DNA from: Streptomyces kanamyceticus
GTDB taxonomy: Bacteria > Actinomycetota > Actinomycetes > Streptomycetales > Streptomycetaceae
DNA length: 64,000 nucleotides
Assembly (NCBI RefSeq): GCF_008704495.1
Contig: NZ_CP023699.1
Span: 9,176,001-9,240,000, forward strand
Reading direction: 5' to 3'
Both the position numbers and the translations under genes were made by a program. Position 1 is the first letter of the stretch, and every line of letters begins with the position of its first letter. Below, piece by piece: positions 43,360-52,400 of the stretch. The notes beneath the pieces are model-generated. The model did no database searches. It saw nothing but the letters and a program-made list of their open reading frames with translations, and was not told the DNA's origin.

Positions 43360-44265
43360 GTGAAGCGCTATGAGCGGCTCGAGCAGATCCGTCGCATGGA
43401 CCCGGAGAAGGACTTCCTCGCGATCTACCGACTCACCGCGGCATACGAGTTCCCCTGGGACGTGACGCGCGCACTCGAACTCGCCCTCTACCGCACGTAC
43501 GCCGTGCCGAGCATCGGTCGACTCCTGGCGCAGACAGCCGAGCTGACGGACCGTACGCAAAAGCGCTACGACGACACGGCGCTGCTTCTCGACACCGTCG
43601 TGGAGCACGGCTTTGACGACGACGAGGGCCGTACAGCCATCCGTCGCATCAACCAGATGCACCGCAGTTACGACATCAGCAACGACGACATGCGCTACGT
43701 ACTGTGCACCTTTGTGGTCGTGCCGAAGCGATGGATCGACACCTTCGGCTGGCGCAGGCTCTCGCGTCACGAGACGGTCGCCGCCGCCACCTACTACCGC
43801 GTGCTCGGGCAGCACATGGGGATCAAAGACATTCCCGGCTCCTACGAAGAGTTCGAAAACTGCCTCGACGCTTACGAAGAGGCCAACTTCGGCTGGGACC
43901 AAGGCGCGCGAGAGGTCTCCGACGCGACGCTGGACCTGATGGCCTCCTGGTATCCGCGCGCCGTGGCGCCTGTCCTGCGCGCCGCGACCCTGGCCCTGCT
44001 CGACGAGCCCTTGCTGCGGGCCTTCCGGTACGAGCAGCCGGGCGCCGTGACGCGCTCGCTGGTCAACCGCGCCGTGCGGCTTCGGGGGCGTGCGGTGCGC
44101 CTGATGCCCCCGCGCAAGGCTCCGCACTACGCGCGGCAGAACTGGGAGATCAAGGGCTACCCCGACGGGTATGAGGTGCCCGAGCTCGGTACGTTCCCCG
44201 TTCCCGGCGTGCGGGGGTGCCCCGTGCCGCACCCGGGCAGGTCAGTGGGCTCGCCCGTCGAGTGA
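43360..44265 (+). CDS. MpaB-like oxygenase (DUF2236)
   Basis: The 301-residue protein carries the DUF2236/MpaB signature INQMHRSYDISNDDMRYVLC followed by VPKRWIDTFGWRRLS, with the histidine and arginine thought to bind and position heme b in latex-clearing-protein relatives. Family members include rubber oxygenases and the mycophenolic-acid enzyme MpaB. The start is GTG 43360 after a GAAGGGGGA site. The natural substrate is unknown. The last 24 bases overlap the convergent PadR gene. Confidence 0.83.
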   Translation: MKRYERLEQIRRMDPEKDFLAIYRLTAAYEFPWDVTRALELALYRTYAVPSIGRLLAQTAELTDRTQKRYDDTALLLDTVVEHGFDDDEGRTAIRRINQMHRSYDISNDDMRYVLCTFVVVPKRWIDTFGWRRLSRHETVAAATYYRVLGQHMGIKDIPGSYEEFENCLDAYEEANFGWDQGAREVSDATLDLMASWYPRAVAPVLRAATLALLDEPLLRAFRYEQPGAVTRSLVNRAVRLRGRAVRLMPPRKAPHYARQNWEIKGYPDGYEVPELGTFPVPGVRGCPVPHPGRSVGSPVE

Positions 44266-44778
44266 CGTCAATGTGGCGCGCAGCCAGGCGAGTTCGGCCC
44301 GGCTCGTCGCGCGGGCGATGGTGAGGATGCCGCGCCGGAAGGGGTCGTCGAGCTCCTCCGCGCGCAACGGGCGGCCGCTGTCGTCGTAGAAGAAGCTCGC
44401 CGGTTCCTCCAGGAAGGCCAGTCGGCTCTCGAGTACCGCCGCCTGTGCCCTGTCGTCCTCCAGATGACGCAGGAAGGCGAGCAGCGTGAACCAGCGGTTC
44501 TCATCGGTGATGTCCACCCGCGCGGGGGTCGACAGCCGCGCGCGAAGCTCTTGTCTGCCTTCCGGGGTGAGGCTCAGGACGTGACGTGGCGCTGCTCCTG
44601 AGCCGGGCTGTGTTTCGCGGGCGATCAGCCCGGCCTTCTCCAGCCGCTTGATGGCGGGGTACAGCGTGCTCTCCGCGACGGGCCGCACGTGCCCGGTCAG
44701 TGCGGTGATGCGCTTGCGCAGCTCATAGCCGTGCAAGGGGGCGTCGTGGAGGAAACCGAGGATGGCCAGTTCGAGCAT
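44242..44778 (-). CDS. PadR family transcriptional regulator
   Basis: The 178-residue protein begins MLELAILGFLHDAPLHGYEL, the standard start of the PadR winged helix; the recognition region is STLYPAIKRLEKAGLI. The C-terminal helical domain (about 95-170) should form the dimer interface. It is a phenolic-acid-sensing type of repressor in the family, but the ligand here is unknown. ATG 44787 is an alternative start. A perfect palindrome (44829-44852) lies between it and the divergent hydrolase, so it probably represses both. Confidence 0.9.
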   Translation of the reverse strand: MLELAILGFLHDAPLHGYELRKRITALTGHVRPVAESTLYPAIKRLEKAGLIARETQPGSGAAPRHVLSLTPEGRQELRARLSTPARVDITDENRWFTLLAFLRHLEDDRAQAAVLESRLAFLEEPASFFYDDSGRPLRAEELDDPFRRGILTIARATSRAELAWLRATLTSLDGRAH

Positions 44779-44828
44779 GCCCTGCATTCTGCCGCACTCG
44801 TGATGCATGCCGGTGTACATCGCCTTCG

Positions 44829-44852
44829 CAATACATCGGTGTCGATGTATTG
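44829..44852. promoter_or_regulatory. PadR operator palindrome
   Basis: CAATACATCG-GTGT-CGATGTATTG is a perfect inverted repeat with 10-base arms. It contains ATAC and GTAT halves resembling known PadR operators (ATGT/ACAT). It lies between the divergent PadR and alpha/beta-hydrolase genes. Confidence 0.8.
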
Positions 44853-44908
44853 TCTCCACGGGGCTCGCGACGGGCGAGACGGTGAACACGACAGGACGGG
44901 GCACGGAG

Positions 44909-45667
44909 ATGCGAGAGGCACAGTTCGACGCGGGAGGCAGTCATGTGCGATGGACGGAGGTCGACGGAGCCGAACCGGCGCGGGTGTACGTCCACGGACT
45001 TGGCGCCGCGTCGACGGTCTACCACGCACACATCGCCGCGCGCCCCGAACTGGCAGGCCGCCGCTCGCTGTTCGTGGACCTCCCGGGGCACGGCATCAGT
45101 GACCGGCCCGGTGACTTCGGATACACACTGGAGGATCACGCTGACGCGCTGGCCGCGGCGCTCGACGCGGCACGGGTGACGGGGGCCGAGGTCGTCGGGC
45201 ACAGCATGGGAGGCTCCGTCGCCATCGTGCTCGCCCACCGGCGGCCCGACCTGGTCGCGCGGCTCGTCCTCACGGAGGCCAACCTCGACCCGATGCCGCC
45301 CGTGACGGCGGGCAGCAGCGGCATCGCCGGGTACGAGGAGGAGGACTTCGTCAGCAGCGGCGGCCACGCCCGCGTGCTGGAGAAAGTGGGCTCTACGTGG
45401 GCGGCGACCATGCGTCTCGCCGACCCTTTGGCTCTGCACAGAAGCGCGACCGGGCTCATCAAGGGCACACAGCCCACGATGCGCCGCATGCTCACCGATC
45501 TGGCGGTCGACCGAGTCTACGTACAGGGCGCACTCAGCGGTGAACTCTCCGGAGAGGACGACCTGGTGGCGGCCGGAGTGCGGGTGGTCACCGTTCCGGA
45601 CGCGGGACACAACGTCATGTTCGACAATCCGGCGGCCTTCGCCGCTGTGATCGCCGGGCGCCCCTGA
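44909..45667 (+). CDS. Alpha/beta hydrolase
   Basis: The 252-residue enzyme has the oxyanion motif VHGLGAAS, nucleophile elbow GHSMGG, and a C-terminal DAGHNVMFDNP with the catalytic histidine. The fold is an epoxide-hydrolase/haloperoxidase-like esterase without signal peptide. ATG 44909 was chosen as the start of the conserved domain. The PadR palindrome upstream predicts induction by a small aromatic or similar effector, so it may detoxify an ester or lactone. The substrate is unknown. Confidence 0.87.
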   Translation: MREAQFDAGGSHVRWTEVDGAEPARVYVHGLGAASTVYHAHIAARPELAGRRSLFVDLPGHGISDRPGDFGYTLEDHADALAAALDAARVTGAEVVGHSMGGSVAIVLAHRRPDLVARLVLTEANLDPMPPVTAGSSGIAGYEEEDFVSSGGHARVLEKVGSTWAATMRLADPLALHRSATGLIKGTQPTMRRMLTDLAVDRVYVQGALSGELSGEDDLVAAGVRVVTVPDAGHNVMFDNPAAFAAVIAGRP

Positions 45668-45668
45668 C

Positions 45669-45689
45669 CGCCGGATGAGACGTCCGGCG
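45669..45689. terminator. Hairpin between convergent genes
   Basis: CGCCGGA (45669-45675) and TCCGGCG (45683-45689) form a 7-base stem with a 7-base loop, right after the hydrolase stop and before the convergent methyltransferase end. Confidence 0.55.
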
Positions 45690-45709
45690 ATCGCCGCGGT
45701 CCAGAGGGA

Positions 45710-46318
45710 TCAGTCCTGGCGTACGGCCAGGGCGAGGAACCGGGCGTCCTCGTCGACATACGTGGTCATGTCCCAGCCGGAACCGGCAAGCAGGGGGCTC
45801 AGGTTCGCCTCGGCCCGCAGATCGCCCGGGGTGATCTGCCGCCCCTGGCGCGCGGCGAGCGCCGCCCGGCCAATGGGGTGGAACAGGGCGAGGAGCCCGC
45901 CGGGGCGCACCACGCGCCGCAACTCCCGCAGGTTCTCCTCCGGATCGGGCAGATGGGCGATCAGCCCCGCGCCGAACACCGCGTCGAGCGATCCCGTGCG
46001 CAGCGGCAGGTGGGCCACGTCGGCGAGCAGGAGCTGCCCGTCGTGGTCCCTGCCGGCCCGTTTCGCGGCCTCCAGCATGGCGGGCGTCAGATCCGCCCCG
46101 AGCACGGCCCCCGAGGGCCCTACGGCCTCCCGGAGAGCGGGCAGTGCCCGTCCGGTGCCGCAGCCCGCGTCGAGCACGTGAGAGCCGGGCCGCAGCCCGA
46201 GTTCGGTGACCGCGGCCCGATAAGCGGGACCGTCGTCGGGGAATCGGGCGTCCCAGTCGGCGGCGCGCGCCGTGAAGAATTCCTGGACCCGTGTGCGCTC
46301 GTCGTTCATGCCACCCAT
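45710..46318 (-). CDS. SAM-dependent methyltransferase
   Basis: The 202-residue class I methyltransferase has motif I VLDAGCGTG, the acidic residue after strand two (GADLTPAM), and motif III LREL-RRVVRPGGLLALF. It is of the short UbiE/type 11 group. The start may be ATG 46318 or 46309. It is convergent with the hydrolase and divergent from the MHYT gene, so it stands alone. The acceptor cannot be inferred. Confidence 0.87.
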   Translation of the reverse strand: MGGMNDERTRVQEFFTARAADWDARFPDDGPAYRAAVTELGLRPGSHVLDAGCGTGRALPALREAVGPSGAVLGADLTPAMLEAAKRAGRDHDGQLLLADVAHLPLRTGSLDAVFGAGLIAHLPDPEENLRELRRVVRPGGLLALFHPIGRAALAARQGRQITPGDLRAEANLSPLLAGSGWDMTTYVDEDARFLALAVRQD

Positions 46319-46460
46319 GATCCCGCAAGAACCGCACGCGCGTTGGGCGCACTCGTTCGAGCGTGACGCGATCGTTCAAGGATCCCTCTCTGTCATCTTC
46401 CAACACCTTTCGAAATGCGCCCCCGTAGTGCGCCCGGGGTAGGACTAGCGTCCCGGAGCC

Positions 46461-47234
46461 ATGGGACACCTGGACCACGCCACATTCGGTTGGCTGACCC
46501 CCGTGCTGTCGTACGCGATGGCCTGCATCGGCTCCGCCCTGGGGCTGTGCTGCACCGTCCGCGCGCTGGGCGCCGAGGGCCGCTCACGCCGGAACTGGCT
46601 CATCACCGCGGCCTCCGCCATCGGCACCGGCATCTGGACCATGCATTTCGTGGCGATGCTCGGCTTCGGAGTCACCGGCACCGAGATCCACTACAACGTG
46701 CCGCTGACCATGCTCAGCCTCCTGGGCGCGGTGGTCGTCGTCGGCGCCGGAGTCTTCGCCGTCGGATACGGCCGGGACCGGGGGCGGGCACTCGCGATCG
46801 GTGGACTCACCACCGGGCTCGGCGTCGCGAGCATGCACTACATCGGCATGGCGGCACTGCGCATGCACGGCGACGTGCGGTACGACCCGGTGCTCGTCGG
46901 CCTCTCCGTAGTGATCGCCGTGATCGCGGCGACCGCGGCCCTGTGGGCGGGCCTCAACATCAAGTCGCCACTCGCCGTGGCCGTCGCGTCTCTCGTCATG
47001 GGCGGGGCGGTGAGCAGCATGCACTACACCGGAATGCTCGCCGTGAGCGTGCGCGTCGATCCCTCCGAAGCCGCACTGCCCGGGGCCACCACGATGCAGT
47101 TCATCTTTCCCCTCGCCGTCGGCCTCGGGTCTTACCTGTTCTTGACGTGTGCCTTCGTCGCGCTCTCCCCGACGGAAGGTGAGCGCGAAGCCTCCGTGTC
47201 GGCCCAGCGACCGGCCGAGACCGCCGCCCGATAG
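46461..47234 (+). CDS. MHYT-domain integral membrane sensor
   Basis: The 257-residue membrane protein has about seven helices and three MHYT repeats: WTMHFVAMLG, SMHYIGMAAL and SMHYTGMLAV. In MHYT proteins the Met and His residues are proposed to bind a copper ion and sense oxygen, CO or NO. Here no GGDEF, EAL or kinase domain is fused, so the signal must pass to another protein. It lies 64 bases upstream of the conservon on the same strand, which makes it a candidate partner of the sensor kinase-like protein. Confidence 0.9.
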   Translation: MGHLDHATFGWLTPVLSYAMACIGSALGLCCTVRALGAEGRSRRNWLITAASAIGTGIWTMHFVAMLGFGVTGTEIHYNVPLTMLSLLGAVVVVGAGVFAVGYGRDRGRALAIGGLTTGLGVASMHYIGMAALRMHGDVRYDPVLVGLSVVIAVIAATAALWAGLNIKSPLAVAVASLVMGGAVSSMHYTGMLAVSVRVDPSEAALPGATTMQFIFPLAVGLGSYLFLTCAFVALSPTEGEREASVSAQRPAETAAR

Positions 47235-47298
47235 CGGGCCCCACCGAGGCCGGTGACGGCCCGGCGGCATGCACCGAACCCACCCGAGCGAGGAGGCC

Positions 47299-49986
47299 AT
47301 GCGCACACCACGAAGCACCTCCGATCCCGCCGACGGCGCCATATCGCCACAGCCGGTGTCCCCGGCGCGCGGCCGCCGTGCCCACGCGGGCCAGCCAGCC
47401 GACGAACGCGACGAACACCCCTACGGAGAGGACGACATCGCCGAACCCGCAGCGGATCGGGCTCCCGCGCGCGCGGGCCGCTGGCGGCTGCGGCCCCGCA
47501 CCGTGCGAGCCAAGATCGTGTGCCTGCTGATGGTGCCCGTCATCTCCCTGCTCGCTCTGTGGGGGTACGCGACCGTCAGCACGGCCCAGGACGTGGCCCG
47601 TCTGCGCCAACTGCAGCGCGTGGACACCGGCATACGCACCCCCGTGGACTCGGCGATCACCTCGCTCCAGGCCGAGCGCGCCGCCGCCGTGCGCTACGCG
47701 ACGAAGCCGGACACCGGCCGTGGCGACGCGCTCACGCGGCAGGGTGAGCGCACTGACCGTGCGGTGGCGAAGCTGCACATCGGTGATGACGCGACCGTCG
47801 CCGACGGAGTCGGCCTTCCCCAAGGTGTGGCCGACCGGCTGGAGACGTTCCTCAAGGCGGCAAACGGACTGCGCGCCCTGCGGAATGAGGTGCTCGACCG
47901 CCGCATCGGCTGGGACACGGCGTACGGCCAGTACACGAAGACGATCACCCAGGCCTTCGGGGTCGGTGGCGCGCTCACCGGCATGCAGGACACCACGGCA
48001 GGCTCTCACGCGCGCGTGCTGCTCGAACTCTCCAGGGCTGGCGAAATGCTGGCGCGCGAGGACGCGGTGCTCGCCGGGGCACGACTGGACGGCTCCCTCG
48101 CGGGGCAGCGGCTGCGGCTGTTCACCGGGGCCGTGGACACCCGAAGGGCGTTGACGGAATCGGCGGTCGGTGATCTGCGCGGGACCGAACGGGCGGCTTG
48201 GCACAGTATCGAGGAGGGCAGTGCGTACGACGACGTGCGCACCGCCGAGGACAAGGTGCTCGTGACGCAGGCTGGGCCGAAGGCGCTCGGCGCGGCTCCG
48301 GCGAGCACCTGGGACGATGCCTACGGAGAGGTACGGGACAAGCTCGGCGCGGTCGTGGGCAACGCACACCGCGCCGCCGCTGCCCAGGCCGACCCGCTCA
48401 CGCACGGACTGCTCACCTCCGCGGGCGCAGCCGTCCTCCTGGGACTCGTCGCCGTCGTCGCGTCCCTGGTCGTCTCCGTACGCATCGGCCGCGGGCTGGT
48501 CGTCGAGCTGGTCGGGCTGCGCAACGGGGCCCTGGAGATCGCTCGGCGCAAACTCCCGAACGCCATGCGGCGGCTGCGCGCCGGTGAGGAGCTCGACATC
48601 AATGCCGAGGCGCCGCCCGGGCCACCCGCGGAGGACGAGACAGGACAGGTCTCCGAGGCGCTCGGCACCGTCCACCGGGCGGCCCTGCGAGCGGCGGTCG
48701 ACCGCGCGGAGCTGGCCAGCGGCATCTCCGGAGTCTTCGTCAATCTCGCCCGCAGAAGCCAGGTTCTCGTCCACCGCCAACTCAGCCTCCTCGACAGCAT
48801 GGAACGCCGGGCCGAGGACCCCAACGAGCTCAGCGACCTCTTCCGGCTGGACCACCTGACCACTCGGATGCGGCGGCACGCGGAGAGCCTGATCATCCTT
48901 TCCGGGGCCGCGCCCGGCCGCGCCTGGCGCATGCCCGTGTCCCTGACGAACGTGGTCCGTGCGGCGGTCTCCGAAATCGAGGACTACGCGCGCGTGGAGG
49001 TACGCCAATTGCCCGGAGCCTCGGTCCTCGGGACGGCCGTCGCCGACCTGACCCACCTCCTGGCCGAACTCGTGGAGAACGCCGCGCAGTTCTCCCCACC
49101 GCACACCAAGGTGCGCGTCAGCGGTGAACCGGTCGGCAACGGCTACGCCCTGGAGATCGAGGACCGCGGGCTCGGCATGGGGACGGAGATGCTCGCCGAA
49201 GCCAACCGGCGCATCGAGCAGTCCGAGGCGCTCGACCTGTTCGACAGCGACCAACTCGGCCTCTTCGTCGTCAGCAGGCTCGCGGCACGGCACTACATCA
49301 AGGTGCACCTGCGCACCTCTCCCTATGGAGGCACCACCGCGGTGGTGCTGCTTCCCACCGCGGTCCTCCACAGCGGCACGGCGGAAAGCCCTCAGGCCGC
49401 CACCATGGAGCGCGGGCGCCTCCCTGGAAACGAGCACGCGCGCGTGGCGGGCGGGTCGGAACACCGAGTGAATGGCAACCACGTCCATGCCTCCGAATCT
49501 CGCCCGGCTCTCGCCGCCGCGGTGGAGGCGCCCCCGCCGCCCGGCGTCACGACGCTGCGACCGCACCGGACGCGTGACGCCGCCTCCCCGGGCTCCGGAC
49601 CCTACGGTGAAAGGCCTCTCGACGTGGCGAGTGCTGACGTGGCGGGCGCCGACGCGCAAGCCTCCGACGACACACAAGGCTCTGACGCAGCCGATCCCGC
49701 AGAGCGACGCACCGACGCCCAGGCAGCCTCGGACGAACTGCCCCGCCGGGTCCGCCAGGCGAGTCTCGCACCTCAACTCCGAGAACGTGAGCCTGCGGAA
49801 GCGGTGGCCACGGCGGTCCCCGGGGCTGAGGACGAGCGCAGCCCTGAGCACGTGCGTGCCCGCATGACCGCCTACCGCGACGGCTGGGCGCGGGGCGGCG
49901 GTCCGCGCCCGGGCATCGTCGGCTCGGTCCCCGACATCTCAGGGCCCGCACCGGGCCGAGACCGCAGTGAAGGAGACCACGCATGA
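47299..49986 (+). CDS. Conservon sensor kinase-like protein (CvnA type)
   Basis: The 895-residue protein has two membrane helices (IVCLLMVPVISLLALWGY; AGAAVLLGLVAVVASLVVSV) bounding an extracellular nitrate-sensor-like domain. A cytoplasmic HAMP-like segment and HATPase domain follow: N box LAELVENAAQFSPP, G1 EIEDRGLGMG, G2 LGLFVVSRLAARH. The phosphoacceptor helix RSQVLVHRQLSLLDSMERR is typical of CvnA. The last 200 residues are disordered. ATG 47299 follows AGGAGG closely; ATG 47269 is an alternative. It overlaps the next gene by 4 bases and would pass a signal to the roadblock and GTPase proteins. Confidence 0.92.
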   Translation: MRTPRSTSDPADGAISPQPVSPARGRRAHAGQPADERDEHPYGEDDIAEPAADRAPARAGRWRLRPRTVRAKIVCLLMVPVISLLALWGYATVSTAQDVARLRQLQRVDTGIRTPVDSAITSLQAERAAAVRYATKPDTGRGDALTRQGERTDRAVAKLHIGDDATVADGVGLPQGVADRLETFLKAANGLRALRNEVLDRRIGWDTAYGQYTKTITQAFGVGGALTGMQDTTAGSHARVLLELSRAGEMLAREDAVLAGARLDGSLAGQRLRLFTGAVDTRRALTESAVGDLRGTERAAWHSIEEGSAYDDVRTAEDKVLVTQAGPKALGAAPASTWDDAYGEVRDKLGAVVGNAHRAAAAQADPLTHGLLTSAGAAVLLGLVAVVASLVVSVRIGRGLVVELVGLRNGALEIARRKLPNAMRRLRAGEELDINAEAPPGPPAEDETGQVSEALGTVHRAALRAAVDRAELASGISGVFVNLARRSQVLVHRQLSLLDSMERRAEDPNELSDLFRLDHLTTRMRRHAESLIILSGAAPGRAWRMPVSLTNVVRAAVSEIEDYARVEVRQLPGASVLGTAVADLTHLLAELVENAAQFSPPHTKVRVSGEPVGNGYALEIEDRGLGMGTEMLAEANRRIEQSEALDLFDSDQLGLFVVSRLAARHYIKVHLRTSPYGGTTAVVLLPTAVLHSGTAESPQAATMERGRLPGNEHARVAGGSEHRVNGNHVHASESRPALAAAVEAPPPPGVTTLRPHRTRDAASPGSGPYGERPLDVASADVAGADAQASDDTQGSDAADPAERRTDAQAASDELPRRVRQASLAPQLREREPAEAVATAVPGAEDERSPEHVRARMTAYRDGWARGGGPRPGIVGSVPDISGPAPGRDRSEGDHA

Positions 49987-50417
49987 TCCAGGATCAGAGC
50001 ATCACTGCCGGGCGGACCGGCGAACTCGACTGGTTACTGGACGACTTGGTGCTGCGCGTCGGCGAAGTGCGGCACGCCGTGGTCCTGTCCAACGACGGCC
50101 TGCCGGTCGGCGCGTCGACCGCCCTCACCCGCGAAGACGCCGAACACCTGGCCGCCGTCGCATCCGGGTTCCACAGCCTCGCCAAGGGAGCGGGCCGCCA
50201 TTTCGGGGCCGGGGGAGTGCGTCAGACCATGGTCGAGATGGATGACGCCTTCCTGTTCGTGGCGGCCGCGGGCGACGGCTCCTGCCTCACGGTCCTGAGT
50301 TCCGTGACGGCCGACATCGGACTCGTGGCCTACGAGATGGCGCGGCTGGTCAAGCGGGTGGGCGAACACCTTTACACCCCGGCGCGCTTCGCCGCGCGGC
50401 CGCCCGCCGCCGGATGA
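49983..50417 (+). CDS. Roadblock/LC7 protein (CvnB type)
   Basis: The 144-residue protein is a roadblock/LC7 domain (about 14-125): LDWLLDDLVLRVGEVRHAVVLS, GLPVGAS, HLAAVASGFHSLAKG. In conservons CvnB binds the GTPase CvnD and modulates its cycle. It overlaps the kinase-like gene by ATGA. A second, very similar protein is encoded at 51960. Confidence 0.93.
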   Translation: MIQDQSITAGRTGELDWLLDDLVLRVGEVRHAVVLSNDGLPVGASTALTREDAEHLAAVASGFHSLAKGAGRHFGAGGVRQTMVEMDDAFLFVAAAGDGSCLTVLSSVTADIGLVAYEMARLVKRVGEHLYTPARFAARPPAAG

Positions 50418-50436
50418 CCGAGGACGGTCGGCAGCC

Positions 50437-50850
50437 ATGACCGAGGAAGCACACGACCCCCCGCACCAGGCGGGCAGCCAGTGGTACGACAACGAAGCCG
50501 GGCCCCTCGTCCGCCCCTATGCGATGACGGGTGGGCGGACCAAGCCCGGGCCGAGCGATGTGCGCTTCGACCTGATCGCGCTCGTCGCACTCGACGACAG
50601 CGCACAGGGCTCCGGCGACGACACCACGCTGGGACCCGAACACCGGGCACTGATCGAACTGTGCCGCACCGAGACGCAGTCCGTCGCCGAACTCGCCGCG
50701 GGCGCCGATCTGCCCGTTGGCGTCGTCCGAGTGCTCCTGGGCGACCTGTTGGAGAGCGGCTGCGTCAAGGTCAGCCGACCGGTGCCGCCCGCGCAGCTAC
50801 CCGACGAAATGATTCTTCGTGAGGTGATCGATGGTCTCCGAGCACTCTGA
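50437..50850 (+). CDS. DUF742 protein (CvnC type)
   Basis: The 137-residue protein fits DUF742: an N-terminal VRPYAMTGGRTKPG stretch and a winged-helix-like core (ALIELCRTETQSVAELAAGADLPVGVVRVLLGDLLESG). It is the third conservon component; CvnC proteins join the membrane complex with the GTPase. Its 3' end overlaps the GTPase gene by 20 bases. Confidence 0.93.
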   Translation: MTEEAHDPPHQAGSQWYDNEAGPLVRPYAMTGGRTKPGPSDVRFDLIALVALDDSAQGSGDDTTLGPEHRALIELCRTETQSVAELAAGADLPVGVVRVLLGDLLESGCVKVSRPVPPAQLPDEMILREVIDGLRAL

Positions 50851-51433
50851 CGCCACCGGCGACGACACCGCCATGGCGCTCAAGATCCTGGTCGCGGGCG
50901 GCTTCGGGGTGGGCAAGACCACCCTGGTCGGCGCGGTCAGCGAAATCCGCCCGCTGCGCACGGAGGAACTACTCAGCGAAGCGGGCGAGTCGGTGGACGA
51001 CACCGACGGCGTCGACCGCAAGACCACGACGACCGTGGCCATGGACTTCGGCCGCATCACCATCAGGTCGGGCCTGTCGCTGTACCTGTTCGGAACTCCG
51101 GGACAGGACCGTTTCTGGTTCCTGTGGGACGAGCTGTCGCAGGGCGCCCTGGGAGCCGTTGTCCTGGCGGACACCCGACGGCTCGAGGACTGCTTCCCCG
51201 CCGTGGACTACTTCGAGCACCGACGCATCCCGTTCGTCGTGGCAGTCAACTGCTTCGCGAACGCGCGTGCGTACGGCGCGCAAGAGGTGTCACGAGCACT
51301 GGACCTCGACCGCGGAACTCCGGTGGTGTTGTGCGACGCGCGGGATCGCGACTCGGGGAAGGAGGTGCTGATCCGGCTGGTCGAGTATGCCGGGCGGATG
51401 TATACCGCCCGGCTGCTCGACACCGTGGGCTGA
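50831..51433 (+). CDS. Conservon GTPase (CvnD type)
   Basis: The 200-residue small GTPase has the P-loop GGFGVGKTT, a switch region TTTTVAMDFGRI and the G3-like TPGQDRFW, followed by VNCFANA where Ras proteins have NKxD. This altered G4 is usual in the bacterial CvnD family. It should bind GTP and form a membrane complex with CvnA, CvnB and CvnC, controlling development or antibiotic production as known for other conservons. Confidence 0.93.
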   Translation: MVSEHSDATGDDTAMALKILVAGGFGVGKTTLVGAVSEIRPLRTEELLSEAGESVDDTDGVDRKTTTTVAMDFGRITIRSGLSLYLFGTPGQDRFWFLWDELSQGALGAVVLADTRRLEDCFPAVDYFEHRRIPFVVAVNCFANARAYGAQEVSRALDLDRGTPVVLCDARDRDSGKEVLIRLVEYAGRMYTARLLDTVG

Positions 51434-51438
51434 GGGGC

Positions 51439-51867
51439 TCAGTCGGAGACCGCGGCGTAGGCGAGTACCTTGTCGATCCTCACGCGCACCAGGAGTTCCC
51501 CCGGTACGCCGTTGCGCTTGCCGAACTCATCGGCTCGCTCCTCGCCCATGTAGCGCGCGCCGAGTCGGCTCGCCCAGTGGCGGACCTGGTCGATGTCCTC
51601 ACTGATCTCGGCACGGCCCTGAAGGACGACGAAGGCGAACGGCGGGTTGTCGTCGTCCACGCACAGGGCCACGCGCCCGTCGCGAACGAGGTTGCGTCCC
51701 TTCACGGTGTCCTTGCCGGTGTTGAACACCAGATCGTCCCCGTCGAGCAGGAACCAGATCGGTGCGATGTGCGGACTGCCGTCGGCCCGGACGGTCGACA
51801 GCTTGCCGGTGCGGGTTCCGTGGGAGACGAAGGCTCGCCACTGGTCATCGGTCATCTTCTGTGCCAT
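51439..51867 (-). CDS. PPOX-class F420-dependent oxidoreductase
   Basis: The 142-residue split-barrel flavin/deazaflavin protein has SHGTRTGKLSTVRADGSPHIAPIWFLLDGDDLVF, then NLVRDGRVALCVDD. These are the features of the actinobacterial F420-dependent PPOX family, which uses coenzyme F420 in small-molecule reduction. It is convergent with the GTPase gene and divergent from the second roadblock gene, thus splitting the conservon region. The substrate is unknown. Confidence 0.88.
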   Translation of the reverse strand: MAQKMTDDQWRAFVSHGTRTGKLSTVRADGSPHIAPIWFLLDGDDLVFNTGKDTVKGRNLVRDGRVALCVDDDNPPFAFVVLQGRAEISEDIDQVRHWASRLGARYMGEERADEFGKRNGVPGELLVRVRIDKVLAYAAVSD

Positions 51868-51959
51868 GTCCCCATCTTGCTTGCCGGGGCGCCGGTCGTG
51901 GTGAAGGCTGGCAGGTCAGATCCTCCAGCCAGGGGGAGCGGACTCGGGGAGACGGGAAC

Positions 51960-52373
51960 ATGGGGCAGAGCACGGGGCTCGGTTGGCTGCTGGACGACCT
52001 GACGCAGCGGATGGAACACGTACGGCACGCACTGGTCCTTTCGAATGACGGTCTCGTGACGGGGGCGAGTTCGGAACTGAAGCGCGAGGACGCGGATCAC
52101 CTGGCGGCGGTCTCCTCGGGACTCCACAGCCTGGCCAAGGGCTCAGGGCGCCAGTTCAACGCGGGCAATGTGCGTCAGACAATGATCGAGTTCGATGACG
52201 CGGTCCTCTTCGTCACGGCGGCGGGCGACGGCAGTTGCCTCTGCGTCCTGAGCTCGGCGGAGGCCGACATCGGCCAGGTCGCGTACGAGATGACGCTGCT
52301 CGTGAACCGGGTCGGTGAGCACTTGGGCGTTGGCGCCAGGCAGCCGGAACGCACGCCCATAGTGGACCTCTGA
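51960..52373 (+). CDS. Second roadblock/LC7 protein (CvnB-like paralogue)
   Basis: The 137-residue protein closely resembles the CvnB at 49983: LGWLLDDLTQRMEHVRHALVLSNDGLVTGASS, HLAAVSSGLHSLAKGSGRQFNAGNVRQTM. ATG 51960 follows GGGGAGA. It has no neighbouring kinase or GTPase of its own, so it may pair with the CvnD nearby, compete with CvnB, or serve another conservon. It arose by duplication, judging from the shared core. Confidence 0.9.
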   Translation: MGQSTGLGWLLDDLTQRMEHVRHALVLSNDGLVTGASSELKREDADHLAAVSSGLHSLAKGSGRQFNAGNVRQTMIEFDDAVLFVTAAGDGSCLCVLSSAEADIGQVAYEMTLLVNRVGEHLGVGARQPERTPIVDL

Positions 52374-52400
52374 CCTGCACTGACGCTGTCACGTCAAGAG

